A stretch of DNA of 64,000 bases from Paramecium tetraurelia (GCF_000165425.1 NW_001798989.1:434001-498000), one strand, 5' to 3'; shown: positions 36,148 through 52,494, counted from the stretch's first letter. The notes: generated by a model from the sequence alone, not told the origin. Program-made: numbers and translations.

Positions 36148-36616
36148 TTATTAATTATACTAAATAGATTCTGATGTACAAATCTAAACAACGTAGTAAT
36201 AACAGCAACAGTAATAATAATAATAAATCTAATTATTATAACAATAACAATAATAATAACAATAATAACAACAATAACAATAATAATAACAATAACAATA
36301 ATAGCAATAATAACAATAGCAATAACTACTTTAAACCTAATAGTCCATGGATCCTATGGCTATCACCTTAACATATATCTTAATGGAAATGTAGTCAATT
36401 TTCACTTAGGAAGTATGCTAATAACATAATATTTAGGATTTACTATAAAAGATAAGGTATGCTATTGAATTAGTGAGATAAGGAAATTTGGTATCAGCCT
36501 GTGATTAGATTAGAGCCATAATTAACTCATAAGACAGAACTGCAGATGAAATTCAATAATATACATTGTTATATAATTAATCAGTAGCATATTACAAATA
36601 ACTATAATAACAATGA
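36137..36616 (+). CDS. poly-Q protein (tract of TAA/TAG/CAA codons)
   Basis: A 159-codon frame starting MVCIYQLYQIDSDVQIQ, then about 40 Gln encoded mostly by TAA with some CAA and TAG. A helical C-terminus follows (IQDLLQKIRYAIELVRQGNL, CDQIRAIINSQDRTADEIQ) with the stop at TGA 36614-36616. Under the standard code the same tract looks like poly-Asn, but only the Gln frame continues into a coding-like C-terminus. The start is uncertain because the upstream codons overlap the divergent gene, and a downstream Met (SMDPMAI) is possible. Function unknown. Confidence 0.5.
36194..36324 (+). repeat. trinucleotide microsatellite (AAT/AAC)n
   Basis: About 130 bp of AAT and AAC triplets with a few AGC/AGT. 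In the favoured frame it encodes poly-Gln through reassigned TAA and TAG codons. Confidence 0.9.
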
Positions 36617-36656
36617 TAATTTATATATATGTATTTCTATAAACATTTTTATCTAT

Positions 36657-37531
36657 TCATTGTCTTAAACCAGCTTATAATTATTATTCATAGCAGTCTC
36701 TGTAAATTGCCCTAATGAGTGCTAAAGAGAAGAATGCCCCAAAGAAAGGCAAAACCGAGTAAATCCATAAGTTCCAAAACCTTACCCAGTGTCCATCCTT
36801 ACAACATTCAAATAACACTAAACTAGTCATCTACAAAATATCACTTACCCGAATGCGATAGCTGGGATTCAAACTACTCTTAGCTACATAACTAAGTGTT
36901 CTGCCAACACAGTATAAAGCACTGATTATTATGCTATGTTCTAATCTATCTGATGATAAACCCATTAAATCATCATATTAAAATATGAATCCTGCACAAA
37001 GAATTAAAGACCCGAATATTTCCCCAAAGATCACTGCAAAATAAGCCTCAATATTTGTTTACGCTAAATATGGAACATCATTCAAACTATTGTTCGTAGT
37101 CTATAAATATTTTACTAATTCTTAAAACAGAGAAATCCAAACAAACTTGCCAAAAATGCTCCTCCAAATTAACTACTAATTGCCACTGACACCCATAATC
37201 CGTTATCTTGTCCTGATAACACTGTTGTGATTGCAGGATTGAATGTACATTTTTAATTTTAAGCAACCAAAATTAACATTCCATAGGCACAAGCAAAAAC
37301 AAAGGGGTTATTACTTAGCTTATTAGAAAGACATATATACTTGCTAGCATAAATACTGAAAGTCAACATGAAAGTTCCAATGAATTCAAACCAAAAGATA
37401 TATAATGCTTCCTTTTTCATTATACCTACCTTAGTCTGAGGCATGTTATCTGCATCCCATTTTATGGGTTTATTTTATTGTATTTCTTAATTTACTAAAT
37501 CGCTATAATTTTATCGTTATTATTCTTCCAT
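36657..37531 (-). CDS. aquaporin/aquaglyceroporin family channel
   Basis: Six-TM channel for water or small solutes. The start MEEQQRQNYSDLVNQEIQ gives a polar N-terminus. TM1 is ALYIFWFEFIGTFMLTFSI, with the family Glu in FEFIGT. The first pore motif is intact (CTFNPAITTVLSG). The second half has AYFAVIFGEIFGSLILCAG and SSLNPSYRIR, where NPA is replaced by NPS and the usual downstream Arg context is changed. The last TM is LWIYSVLPFFGAFFSLALI. A short intron near 37105-37130 is needed between LFGFLCF and the next segment. Contractile-vacuole or plasma membrane location would fit a freshwater ciliate, but the sequence does not show which. Confidence 0.85.
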
Positions 37532-37633
37532 TTTATAATTATTATTATTAATATTAATGTTGGCAATATTCTTATGTACGTAAGTTTACTATCTTAAATT
37601 GTAGTTATTATTTTAGTGACCTCTAACCATGCT

Positions 37634-38704
37634 ATGAATCTTAGCAAGAGGGAAACTCAAAAATATTAATAATATTTGAATCGCATTGAAAAACGATAAA
37701 TTGGATCTTTGATTATTTCTATGATATAACTAGATTAGCCATAGATAAATTAATTGATTGAATAATCCATAGAAGATTTTGAATCAGAATATTCAACTTT
37801 GCAAGATTTTCATATTAGTAGGAAGACATAAATATATTAATCTATGTAGTAATTGAAAGCACAACTCTTAGATTTAGATTTGTTATAATCATCCTTTATT
37901 GATGGGCCTTAAGAGAAAGAAAGGGAGTTCCATGAATAAAAAATAACAAGACTTAATCAACTGATCAATCAAAATTATAAAACGATTGATTAAAAAGAGG
38001 TTCAATTGATAAAAATGCAGAACAGGTATTGCATATACATTAATAATTTTAGTTTAAGTTCATTGATTGATGAATATGATTTGAATATCAACTAAATAGA
38101 TCAAATGCTTCAGACAATTGATTCTATTTTATATGATGAAGAGAAGGTAGGCATTAAATTCTTCTAAAAGAGAGGAAAGGTGAATGAGATAATTGAGCAT
38201 TTTGGAAAATCTACAATTAAACATATCAAATTAGATTTACCTATGCTAAAACAAATAGCACAGATTGGTATAAAAAGCAATTTTGCGGACAAATAAACTT
38301 ATAAATAAGTAATTATAGTCAATAATAATTAGGTGCAAGAACTCTTGATTTCTTTAAGAAAAAAGTTAGTTGGAGAACTTAATAGTCTAAATACTGACAA
38401 GATTGATCAGCTTGAAATAAGTATTAATGAATTAAAGAATGACACTCTCAAATTGAAAAGTCAATTGCTAGAATCTACATAGAAGTTGCAAATAGAGAAT
38501 AGGGACATTAGTTCAATCACAGAGTCTAAGAAGCGTATTGAGTAGGAACTTGTTATTCTTGATGAAGACTTGAGATTGGAGAATGAGTTATTCAATTAGA
38601 AGGAAACATTTTTAATAGAAGAAGTCAATGAATTGATGGAGATTGAACAGTTGTTGAAAAATAGAGAATTGATTTAATACATTCAAGAATAAGAATAATA
38701 ATGA
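37634..38704 (+). CDS. coiled-coil protein, unrecognised
   Basis: An intronless frame of 357 codons from MNLSKRETQKYQQYLNRIEK to TGA 38702-38704. The product is almost wholly helical with heptad-like Leu/Ile spacing (QQLKAQLLDLDLLQSS, KIDQLEISINELKNDTLKL, KKRIEQELVILDEDLRLEN). This would suit a ciliary or basal-body structural protein (for example a CCDC-type protein), but no specific family was identified. Only 24 bp separate it from the next gene, which starts on the same strand. Confidence 0.7.
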
Positions 38705-38728
38705 TAATATAAATAAATATAAAATTCG

Positions 38729-40080
38729 ATGGATTATCAAATACAAATTAAGGAACTCTTGAAAAGGCTCCATTTGTAGTTGAAGTTTGCTGTCACTCTC
38801 TAACCTAAAATTCAATTGCTGAATAATTTGATTTTACAAACAAATGATTTTTTAGATCTGTATTCCTTTTTATTAATTTGAGGTTTGCATAATCTAATTC
38901 AATGAAAATAATTACACAGTACTTAAAGGATGCCTTGAAATCTATCTAACCTAATGAAGAATTGATATATAAAATTTTGACTTTAATATTGAGGATGAAT
39001 TTAAGTGAAGAAATAGTTCGAGAATCTGAAATTGCTAAGCCTTTATTAAAAATCAAAGATAAAAAACTTTTTGATAACATTCGATCTAATATGATTGAAC
39101 AATTATAATAGTAATGGTCAAGGTGCTATATTAAATTCAAGCCATTGCTTGAAGAATGGAAAAGAAACAATAATTAGAAGGATAAATAAGAAGATCGTAA
39201 GAAAAAAGGAAAAAGAAATTAATCATCAAGTTCAAGTGAATCATCTAATAAAAAAAAGAAGAACAAGAAGAAATTTGTTAGGTAATGTTGTTGAGTGCAT
39301 AATTGAATAGATTTCAAAGGGATGAACTTCTACTTAATTTTAAATATTTTAAACGAGATGACGAACCTAATCAAAGAGGAATGACCTTGGAAGAAGTTGC
39401 ATAATTCCAGAAACAATATGCTGGAGAATTAAGGAGATTTAATCAAATAAATGGAGCTTATAATATCAAGCATCGAGAATCATTAATGGAAGGATAAGAA
39501 CATAAATTGCAATAAGATAATATTCAATAGATGTTAGAATAGATACCATTTATTAAACCTGCAAGTTATATATTACTTCTAATCTTTAGAACTGTTTTTG
39601 TAATCATAAATAAACTATGACACCAACTACATTGAGACTGCAGTCTAATAGAAAAGAACGGAATCTAAAATGTCTGCATTCTATAATAGAGATGTATCTC
39701 AATATTCATCAACCATTAGAGTATTCCAGATCAACCAGGGTATAACGAGATTTCTAATACTCAATCAGGCATGCAACCAAAATCAATCCATTTAGATCCA
39801 CCAAAAAGAGAAGATCTCATCTATATGGTCTCAATTATTTGTAGCAGAGGGCTCAAAGAAATAGAAGAAAAGAACAAAAATGCTAATAAGAAATAAGTTA
39901 AGGGAATTCTTAAAAAGCCTCCTGATGAATAAATGAAACAGAAGGATGTTCTCAATCAAGCTAAGTAAGATTTACAACCGAAAATGCAATAATTGGTTTA
40001 AATGGTTGAGTAGAAGCATTAACATAGCCAGGAAACCATTTGTATTTATATTTCATTATTTAAGTAACTTTATTACATGA
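38729..40080 (+). CDS. TFIIS N-terminal (TND) domain protein
   Basis: Probable nuclear transcription or elongation cofactor. The start MDYQIQIKELLKRLHLQ leads, after a 23-nt intron near 38863, into a helical bundle of the TFIIS/LW type (EELIYKILTLILRMNLSEEI, EIAKPLLKIKDKKLFDNI, EQLQQQWSRCYIKFKPLLEE), followed by a very basic Ser/Lys stretch (KKKGKRNQSSSSESSNKK). The rest is disordered with a conserved-looking patch (EDLIYMVSIICSRGLKEIEE). Further introns of 29, 25, 26 and 23 nt near 39283, 39564, 39697 and 40041 keep the frame. PPP1R10/PNUTS- or IWS1-like relatives are possible; the domain call is moderate. Confidence 0.6.
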
Positions 40081-40174
40081 TATTATATAAAAATTAAAGG
40101 ATATTGGTGAGGAAAAATATATAAAAAATTTTAAATCTATCCTTGAAGTAAAATTGAATGATAAATAAACAATA

Positions 40175-40516
40175 ATGAGTGAAGTTGACCGTGTAAAAGC
40201 TTAACAGGATTAACAGAGACTTAGACTTGAGTAGCTATAGACTATCAATCCTGTTTAGGCTCTTCGATTAAGAGCTTACAAAACCAAGCATTGTCACAAT
40301 TTTCATTCTTCTTTAGGTTGTACAAGAGGAGATAATTGTAACTTCATTCATGACTCTCGTTATCCTGGAAGAACAGCCCCAACTCTTTAATATCCAAATT
40401 TTCTAAATAAAACTTTATATCCTTAATCCAGTATGGCTATAATAGTTCCGCCTTTGCTTCAATAACTTAATCCTGAAATTTTGCTTGGTCGACAGAAAAA
40501 ATATGAAAGTCTATGA
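40175..40516 (+). CDS. CCCH zinc finger protein
   Basis: A 113-residue intronless frame, MSEVDRVKAQQDQQRLRLEQ to TGA 40514-40516. The centre reads YKTKHCHNFHSSLGCTRGDN followed by CNFIHD, a C-x8-C-x5-C-x3-H finger as in TIS11/U2AF-type RNA-binding proteins. Only one finger is present. The C-terminal half is Pro/Leu rich (YPQSSMAIIVPPLLQQLNPE). Probably an RNA-binding factor; target unknown. Confidence 0.8.
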
Positions 40517-41063
40517 GTCAAAATTATTTTAAATTATAAAATTATCATAATATAGGACCAAAGAGCTTGAGGTGATTCGTCTTCATATCTACATTTTTTT
40601 TATAAAAATAATAGATCTTTATTTTTTATTGAATATAAATAAACGACGTTTCTTAAAATGTGTTTTATCAAGAAAAGATTTCATTTTTCATTTTCTCTTT
40701 TTCTAGATTTCCAAAAAATACTTACTTTTTCATCTTTATTTCAGCTAAAATTTAATTTTTTGATTATATTTAAAATTTAAAGGTTAATATCATGAATAAA
40801 ATAACTTAGGCTTTCACTGTATTTTCGACTCAATTAAATCACATGAATTCTAAATTTTCATATCTTTTACTAATTATATATTTATAGTGGTTGATCCTAA
40901 GTTGAAAATTCTTTTGTTTTATAGCTTTTTTATTAATGATAATTTCTGATATATACATTCTTTCAGTATTATCTATCTATAAATTGTTAGTTTTATAATA
41001 AATGATCCTTCTCATTTAATATATTCTTGCATTGTTTATAAATAATATTATTAATCAATATAA
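40517..41063. other. intergenic, no clear gene
   Basis: About 550 bp between convergent gene ends. A 36-codon plus-strand frame from an ATG near 40792 (MNKITQAFTVFSTQLNHMNS) is the only candidate and lacks support. Otherwise simple A/T sequence. Confidence 0.45.
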
Positions 41064-41505
41064 TCACATCATATAAATTATTGCTCCAACTATACTCATA
41101 AATAAAACAAATGTGATGGACATTAGAATCAAATACCAAAAGATGACATATCTCAATAAATTGCAAGGTTCATTTTTAAAATATTCAATAATTAAAAATA
41201 TATTGCTAATGACAAATCCAATTAGCAAAATTCCATATATGTAGAGCTTAATCTTGGAATCAGGTTGGGGTTTCCATTAGATCAATATGCTAGTTTTACA
41301 TTCAATAAGAAACGTACCAAATTAAAATGACATATACTATGTATAGCCAAACCAAATAATATGCACATTCTCTTAATGCAACACACCCATCCCCACCATA
41401 GAGTTCTGGTTTTGATGTGAATTAGTAGAATAAAAAGCTTACTAATGATAGGGAAACAACTGCAAATAGGGTGACTTTATCAAAAGCTGATTAATCCTAA
41501 TTCAT
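41064..41505 (-). CDS. small four-TM membrane protein
   Basis: About 137 residues starting MNQDQSAFDKVTLFAVVSLS. Four hydrophobic segments are visible: VTLFAVVSLSLVSFLFY, CAYYLVWLYIVYVILIW, IKLYIYGILLIGFVISNIFL and LRYVIFWYLILMSITFVLF, with short polar loops (a CVALREC loop between the first two). A 28-nt intron near 41300-41330 removes an in-frame TGA. The product ends AIIYMM before TGA at 41064. Tetraspan topology, but without the Cys motif of tetraspanins; family unknown. Confidence 0.65.
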
Positions 41506-41592
41506 GTATGTATGTTGTATGTAATAATTATAAAAAGTTTATTTATATATAATTGAACTTAAATTGGAAATAAATAATTTTATTTTTATATT

Positions 41593-43271
<1,679 letters not shown>

Positions 43272-43420
43272 TTTAAATAATTTAATAGGATTTGAAAAAA
43301 GTATTTGATTTGTTTTGATAGTAAAAAACATAATGACATAGGTTTTATAAAGAATTATTTTATATAATAATTATGCATACAAATATATTATTACATGTAA
43401 GTTTCAAAGAATGAATAAGA

Positions 43421-45121
<1,701 letters not shown>

Positions 45122-45329
45122 TATTTATTTATTATATTGTAAATCTAAGATTTTAGATTTGCTTAAATTTCAAAAAGCATTATGTAATAAATCATTCATA
45201 AATAATCAGAAAAATTAATTGATTTTGAAGCATATATTTAGTTATACATAGATAAGTTGAAAAAGATACTATTATTACAAGGATAATAAACTTGATTAAT
45301 GAGATGCTAATAATATATGATTTATATAA

Positions 45330-47018
<1,689 letters not shown>

Positions 47019-47053
47019 GTTTTATGAAAATTAATGAGTAATTAATTGAATAT

Positions 47054-48064
47054 TCATGCATAAAACTTTTAAATCTAATCCTTAGAGATTTCGTAAGCAT
47101 AGAATCCAATTGCATTAGCATAAAAGGCTCTTAGCATACATGCTGAGAACCCTCTCCACAAAGAAGGAACTCCATCACTTTTTATCCTATATTTGAGACA
47201 CTCAATAAATCCTCCATCAAGAAATTTAGGCTTGAATCTTCTTTATGTAGTACCCATCTCACATTACAGTATAGTCTTAATCGTCTATTTTAATACAAAT
47301 CAAACTTACATCCTAAGGATATCCAACAACCCAACATGCCATTCCAGCTAACCCTCCAGAAATCAGCAAATCATGAGATGATGGTTCCCCTTTGTCTTAT
47401 AACCACATCAATTAATCTCTAACGAATTCATATGTGGCGAATTGAGCACTATATCCCAAAATTTCTCTTTGCTATGTTGCATTCATTCCCCTAAATATAT
47501 ATCTAAAGCCTTCTTATTTAGCAATCTAACCCCTCATTCATATCAAATACCTTCCATAAGCAATCAAAAGGATTCTTATATATTTTATGTGCATTGTCTA
47601 TTTGCATCTATAATCTACATTTAGTCAAATCAATGGAGCATGCCAACGTTGCTGCACAACTCCCAGATATCCCTCCACATATTGCACTATAATAAATCAT
47701 ATTTACTGTTTACGTCTAGAAGTAAGTCATGGGTTTTCCGTTTTCATTATAACCTGTAAACTACCGTCGTGAATATTCATAAACAGCAAATACTATAGCA
47801 TTCAAAAAAGGAACTGATAACAAGGGAAAAGTCATCCCTTTGTAAAATGCTAGTATCCCCTCGTGTTTAATTATTTTTATTATTGACCTCCAAAAGTTTT
47901 CTTTTGACATTTGCATTCTCACTTTCAAAGTATCCATTGGGTGTCCAAATAAACAATTAAAGCTTAGTCCATATATAAAGATACATTCCACTAACTGTTC
48001 CAGCAGCCAAGTCTATTGATATCTATCTGCGATTTTCCTGGAGCCAAAGTGAAAATTCTGCCAT
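47054..48064 (-). CDS. mitochondrial carrier family (SLC25) transporter
   Basis: Six-helix inner-membrane carrier. The start MAEFSLWLQENRRQISIDLA leads to repeat 1 (FNCLFGHPMDTLKVRMQM; the PX[D/E]XX[K/R] motif is PMDTLK), then GILAFYKGMTFPLLSVPFLN. Repeat 2 has CSIDLTKCRLQMQ (here SIDLTK in place of PxDxxK), and repeat 3 has CWVVGYPQD-type sequence in the exon near 47320, ending AFYANAIGFYAYEISKD. The GHPMDTLKVRMQ box is most like the acylcarnitine/ornithine subgroup (SLC25A20/29/45), but substrate cannot be deduced. Four or so introns of 24-30 nt break the frame. Thirty-five bp from the CDPK start. Confidence 0.85.
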
Positions 48065-48451
48065 CGAGCAAAAATTTAATGATTAAATTATTTGACGTGT
48101 TTTTTGATAGTTATTTCCTTAACTAAAGATTAAAGACCATGTGTATTTATACATTTATATTAGACATGATCATTAAATATACAATTCCTTTAGAATAAGC
48201 AAAGGACAATAATTATTAAATAAATTATAATAAAATTTTATCTCTTTGGTAACATAAATATCTATCATCGTATATGATAATTAATAGCAAGATTTCCTAC
48301 TCTAGATGGAACTAAATGATGGAAATTCCATCTTTCTAATTAGACTTGAGCAACTAAAATATGGTTAAGAGAAGGTTCTATATAAATGAAAATTTAAGTA
48401 TCAATAGTAGCTTTAATTATTATTATTATATAAATATTATATTTATATATA
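48065..48451. other. divergent intergenic, nothing recognised
   Basis: Nearly 390 bp between the carrier start and the redoxin start; very A/T rich, with a short TA-rich run just before 48452. No motif identified. Confidence 0.5.
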
Positions 48452-48933
48452 ATGGATAACAATTTTTTTGGAGACACTTTTGTAAATAAAAATGGGCCAT
48501 GCAAAATCAAATTGTCTGATATGAAGGTGATTGTACTCTACTTTTGTGCCAGTAAATGCAGTTGATAATTTAAGGTTGGTGTCCTCCTTGTGTAAATTTT
48601 ACACCAACTCTCGTTGAGTTTTATAATGATGTTAATTTGGAAACTAAATAGCTCGAAATTATATGGGTATCATAAGAGGAATCAGAAAGTTAATTCAAAA
48701 AATACTTAGAAGAGGTGTATGCATTCAATATTTTAAAGATGCCTTGGCCAGCCATTCCACATAATGATAAGAGAATCTAGTAACTGGTTGATAAATATGA
48801 AATTAAAGGAATTCCCACAGTGACTGTATTGAGGAAAAATGGTGATGTAGCGAAGAAGAATGGGAAATAGGATATTTTAAAAGAAGGAGAAGGAGCTTAT
48901 AATTTATGGGAATAATTAGTGAATAGTGAATGA
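48452..48933 (+). CDS. tryparedoxin/nucleoredoxin-like thiol oxidoreductase
   Basis: Thioredoxin-fold enzyme of about 150 aa. MDNNFFGDTFVNKNG, then VIVLYFCASWCPPCVNFTP with the active site WCPPC, the signature of tryparedoxins and nucleoredoxins. The cis-Pro segment is KYEIKGIPTVTVLRKNGDV. A 23-nt intron just before WCPPC (about 48552-48574) removes an in-frame TGA. MPWPAIPHND is the conserved W.A.P motif of the family. It probably reduces protein disulfides or peroxiredoxins in the cytosol. Confidence 0.9.
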
Positions 48934-48977
48934 ACTCAAGTTTTTATTATAATTATTTATAAAATATTAATAATAAA

Positions 48978-49238
48978 ATGTCTGCTGGAATCTTTATTGG
49001 CACAATCATATTTATCGGTATTGGAATTGGAGTTACAGTATGGCTCAAAGGAGTTGTTACTAAAGCAACCAAAAATTTAAGCGATCTGAACGATAATTTA
49101 TTGTAATACATCAATCTTAAAGATAGGCTAATGTATGTTTCAGTTGTTTCCGGTACTATTTAATTTTGGCTCTTATGGTTTTGTATGTATATGCACCAAC
49201 TCAATCCTATAATAACGCCGTTTAGAGGACATGAATGA
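48978..49238 (+). CDS. ATP6V0E: V-type ATPase V0 subunit e
   Basis: An 86-residue intronless frame MSAGIFIGTIIFIGIGIGVT to TGA 49236-49238. Two hydrophobic helices with a short polar loop, and the C-terminal FWLLWFCMYMHQLNPIITP, match the invariant W-L-x-(A)-x-L-x-QLNP segment of subunit e (Vma9 in yeast). The subunit is part of the proton-translocating V0 sector and supports assembly of the pump. It lies 44 bp downstream of the redoxin gene on the same strand; no functional link is implied. Confidence 0.85.
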
Positions 49239-49523
49239 GTTATTAATATATCGAATTAAAATTTAATTTATAGATCATTCATCAGATATTTCCTATTATC
49301 AAAATTACAAAAGAGTCAAATATCTTATGGACTTAATCATATTTGTTTTGTAATAAGGAAGATCTTCTGATTGGACTATTAATTGTTAGTGATGAAATCC
49401 TTAGATAATGAATCTATTTGTGAAAAGTTTGAAGAAAATGACTCCCCTTATTAAGAAACAGGGAGTGTAAGAAAAATATTATACAAATCACTTTCTATAA
49501 TAAAAATATAGTGATATTCAAAT

Positions 49524-51132
49524 TCAGTTCGAAGTTTATTATAAAAGTTGAGAAAATTCTTAAAATGAAATTTTTCCATTTTAATTCAAATCTCCTTAAT
49601 TAAATATCAGTTCCCATTCTTTATCAGTTAATCTGGCTTCGATGAATAAGGATTTTAATTCTTTGATGGTTATTTATTAGCTTTAATTTTTATCGATAAA
49701 TTTAAATAGTAATTCGAGGTTTTCTTGATTAACAAGTTTGTCAGTATTGCATGAAGCTAGTAAAAACTCATTAAACTCTATATATCCATTTTAATTGGAA
49801 TCTAAAATTTAGAATATTTTATTAGTGAGTGACTTCTATTTCTCTGACGCTAAGAACTTTTTGAGTTCACTTTTTGTGATCTTTCCATCTTTATTATCAT
49901 CTATTGCTTCGAATGCAACCATTAGTTTCTCCTTCTCCTTTTCATCCATCAATTTATTAATCATAATTGACAACAATAATTTTTGAAATTCAGATTTTGA
50001 CTGATATTGTTAAATTCTCTAAAATACATCTTCAACAAAAGTTTTATCAGTATAGCTTACAATATTTTTGAGATATTCATTCTATAAGCATTGAGCAGCA
50101 GTTAGTCGTTTAGCTAACAATAGATGATATATTTACATGGATCAATTTTCAACATTGAATTAATCAACTTTTAAGCTTAAATTGGAATTTGATTCCAATT
50201 TTCATCTTTGGTAATTCTGCATTTTAAGATATTCTCCTTCTTCTCCTTATAGTTATCCCCTTTGAATGGTTAGAATTTTGTCCATATTTCATAGAGTAAT
50301 ACACCACATGACCAGATATCGGAGGCTTGAGAGAATTCCTAATTTTAAATGACCTCAGGCGCTAGATAAGTAAGATCAAGGATGTCATCATCCTTTTTAT
50401 TCACTCTTGTATTACTATAATCAACTAATTTAATCAATTAACTTTGTTAGCTTTAAAATAAAATGTTTTCAGGTTTGAGATTTCTATATAGAAAATATTT
50501 TATACTTGTGATTTATCCCATTACTATGCAAGTATTGTAAACCTGCTAAAATTTACTAGAAGTAAATTTAAATCAACTAGTTTTTCCTTGTTGATTCTTC
50601 CTTGTTCTCAAATTTTAGTCTTGACAATAGAGTTCCACCATCATAATTTTCAGTAACTATATACAATTACTTGGAATCAACAAAAAATTCATAAATAGAC
50701 ATGATATTTGGATGATCCTAATATTATTATATTTAATACTAATTTTTTAAGCTATTGTATTTTGTTTTGAACCTTTATTAAATCAGCTTGTTTATAATGG
50801 TGGGTTTATATAATTCCAATTTTCGTAACTCCAGTTTAATTATGTTATACAGTACAAACTTGTCGTATTTGTTCGTTGGGACTTTTTAAGTTGTTCAACA
50901 AAGTGTAGGTGTTAAAAAACTTCCCTTTGTTTGCAGTGTTTAATCTATCTGGAGTCATTAGTTCCTGACTTCTAATAAAGAAGTCTTATTGAGAGAATGC
51001 TAGTTGAGAACCTGCTGCAACATTATTGGGACTATTCTCTCTAACGATATCAGCAGTATTCGCTGTTTTCACATTTTAGTTTCTCAAAATTGGAGGTGAG
51101 TGGTTTTGTTTTTTAGATTTACAAATTCCCAT
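49524..51132 (-). CDS. CDPK-like protein with a degenerate kinase domain (predicted pseudokinase)
   Basis: MGICKSKKQNHSPPIL suits an N-terminal acyl anchor. The kinase region is recognisable by DHPNIMSIYEFFVD, TENYDGGTLLSRL, LKPENILF, LTYLAPEVI and ASDIWSCGVLLYEIWTKFQP, but key motifs are altered. There is no GxGxxG loop; the VAIK strand reads VTKIGIIQT; HRD is HKN (GINHKNLKPEN); DFG is DYS (KLVDYSNTR). Four EF-hand loops are intact (DDNKDGKITKSE, DSNQNGYIEFNE, DKNQSQQITIKE, DLNQNGKISFQE). Introns of 22 nt near 50480 and 50720 are used. It may act as a calcium-regulated scaffold. It is more divergent than the triplet at 41.6-47 kb. Confidence 0.85.
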
Positions 51133-51408
51133 AGTAAAATAATTTATTTATTTTTTAGTTTCATCTATACAATATTAATATCAAATTTTTATAAAGATTT
51201 ACTAATATAATCCTTTCAGAATATTTCAGAATACCTTTAATTTTTTATAGTTTTGAGTAATTCAGATTAGCTAATAGATTCAGTAAAAAAACTCAATTAA
51301 ATTATACTATGATGATTAAAGGATGTATAGAGTTTATAATGAGAGTTAATGAAGTATGAGATTAAATATATATTTTATGAAAGAGAATATATGATGCAAT
51401 CAAGTTTA

Positions 51409-52452
51409 TCATACTTGTTTTTTTATAATAAATGATCTGCCTTTGCTTTGGGCAGTCCGAGGAGGAGCATACATGGTTTTATTAAAATACAATGTATATT
51501 CTCTGGATACCCAGTTAATGAGTTTGTCAGTTTCTTCAAATCGCCTTTTTTAATCCTTTGCTCCTATCAAGACTACTATTATAGATCCCAACAAACTCTC
51601 ATAAGAGACAGCAAGACAAGCACCAGCATTAGGTGTTATTCCTGTTTTAATTCCTGAATAATTTTCAAAATGCAACAATTAATTAGTATTAAACCACTCA
51701 TAATTTCTACAAGAATAGGATTTGCTATTGCAAATTTGTTTTAAAATGGGAATCTTCATATAAGCTGAACTCATTCTACACATGTCTAATGCTGTTGATT
51801 TATTAGCCTATATTTAACCTAGTATTAAATATGTACTTTTGAACTGAGACCATGTGGATTTGAAAATTAAGAATCTCTCATGCCTAATTTCATTGCATTC
51901 TCGTTCATTTATCTTACAAATCTATTCATGTTACTCATTTGAGTATCATCATAGAACCCTTAGATAGTGTCACATGTGATGTAACTGGCAATCTTTTATC
52001 TTCGATGAGTATTTAGTATCGATCCAAAATGCAGTGCAATAGATATCGCAGCATCATTTCCTGAGGGTAACATGAGTGCATATAACAATTCTTCTAAAGA
52101 CAATGTGTCATCCCTTCTTAAAAAGGCCGATGTCCCTCCTATCTATGTGGCAATTCTAGGAATACGAATAAAGGTTTCATTCTAAAATTAGATTATATCG
52201 GCTTGAATTACATAATCAAGATTTAATTCTTCACATAATTGTATCGCCGTATAAGCTGTCATTATCTTGGTAAGACTTGCAACCTCTAACTTCAAGGAAG
52301 GAGATTTGCTAGCTAGTTCATCTCCAATTGAAGTAACAATGCACCAAGACAAAGCAGTAGTTTATGGAGGATTCACTACATATTATATAAATATTCTTAC
52401 ATAATGATAATGCTGACTATCTTTTGGCATGTAAAGATTTATTCTCATTCAT
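51409..52452 (-). CDS. peptidase S11 (D-Ala-D-Ala carboxypeptidase/PBP5-type) family protein
   Basis: Serine peptidase of the penicillin-binding fold. MNENKSLHAKRQSALSLL, then the SxxK motif in LEVASLTKIMTAYTA, the SxN motif in YALMLPSGNDAAIS and the KTG motif in NYSGIKTGITPNAGACLAV, in order and at normal spacing. No signal peptide is obvious in this model, though the N-terminus depends on a 25-nt intron near 52400. A second intron of 29 nt near 51830 restores frame. In bacteria these trim peptidoglycan; a ciliate has no peptidoglycan, so digestion of bacterial cell walls or a repurposed role is likely. The spliceosomal introns and codon use show it is a resident nuclear gene. Confidence 0.85.
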
Positions 52453-52494
52453 TTTAAATAAATAATAAAATAAGAAATAAATAGCTTATTATAT

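Noticed and set aside
36174-36371. Poly-Asn protein at the AAT/AAC repeat
   Set aside because: That frame runs into sequence without coding character; the Gln frame continues into a plausible helical domain.
40792-40905. 36-codon plus-strand ORF in the 40.5-41.1 kb spacer
   Set aside because: Too short, no conservation evidence and no neighbour logic.
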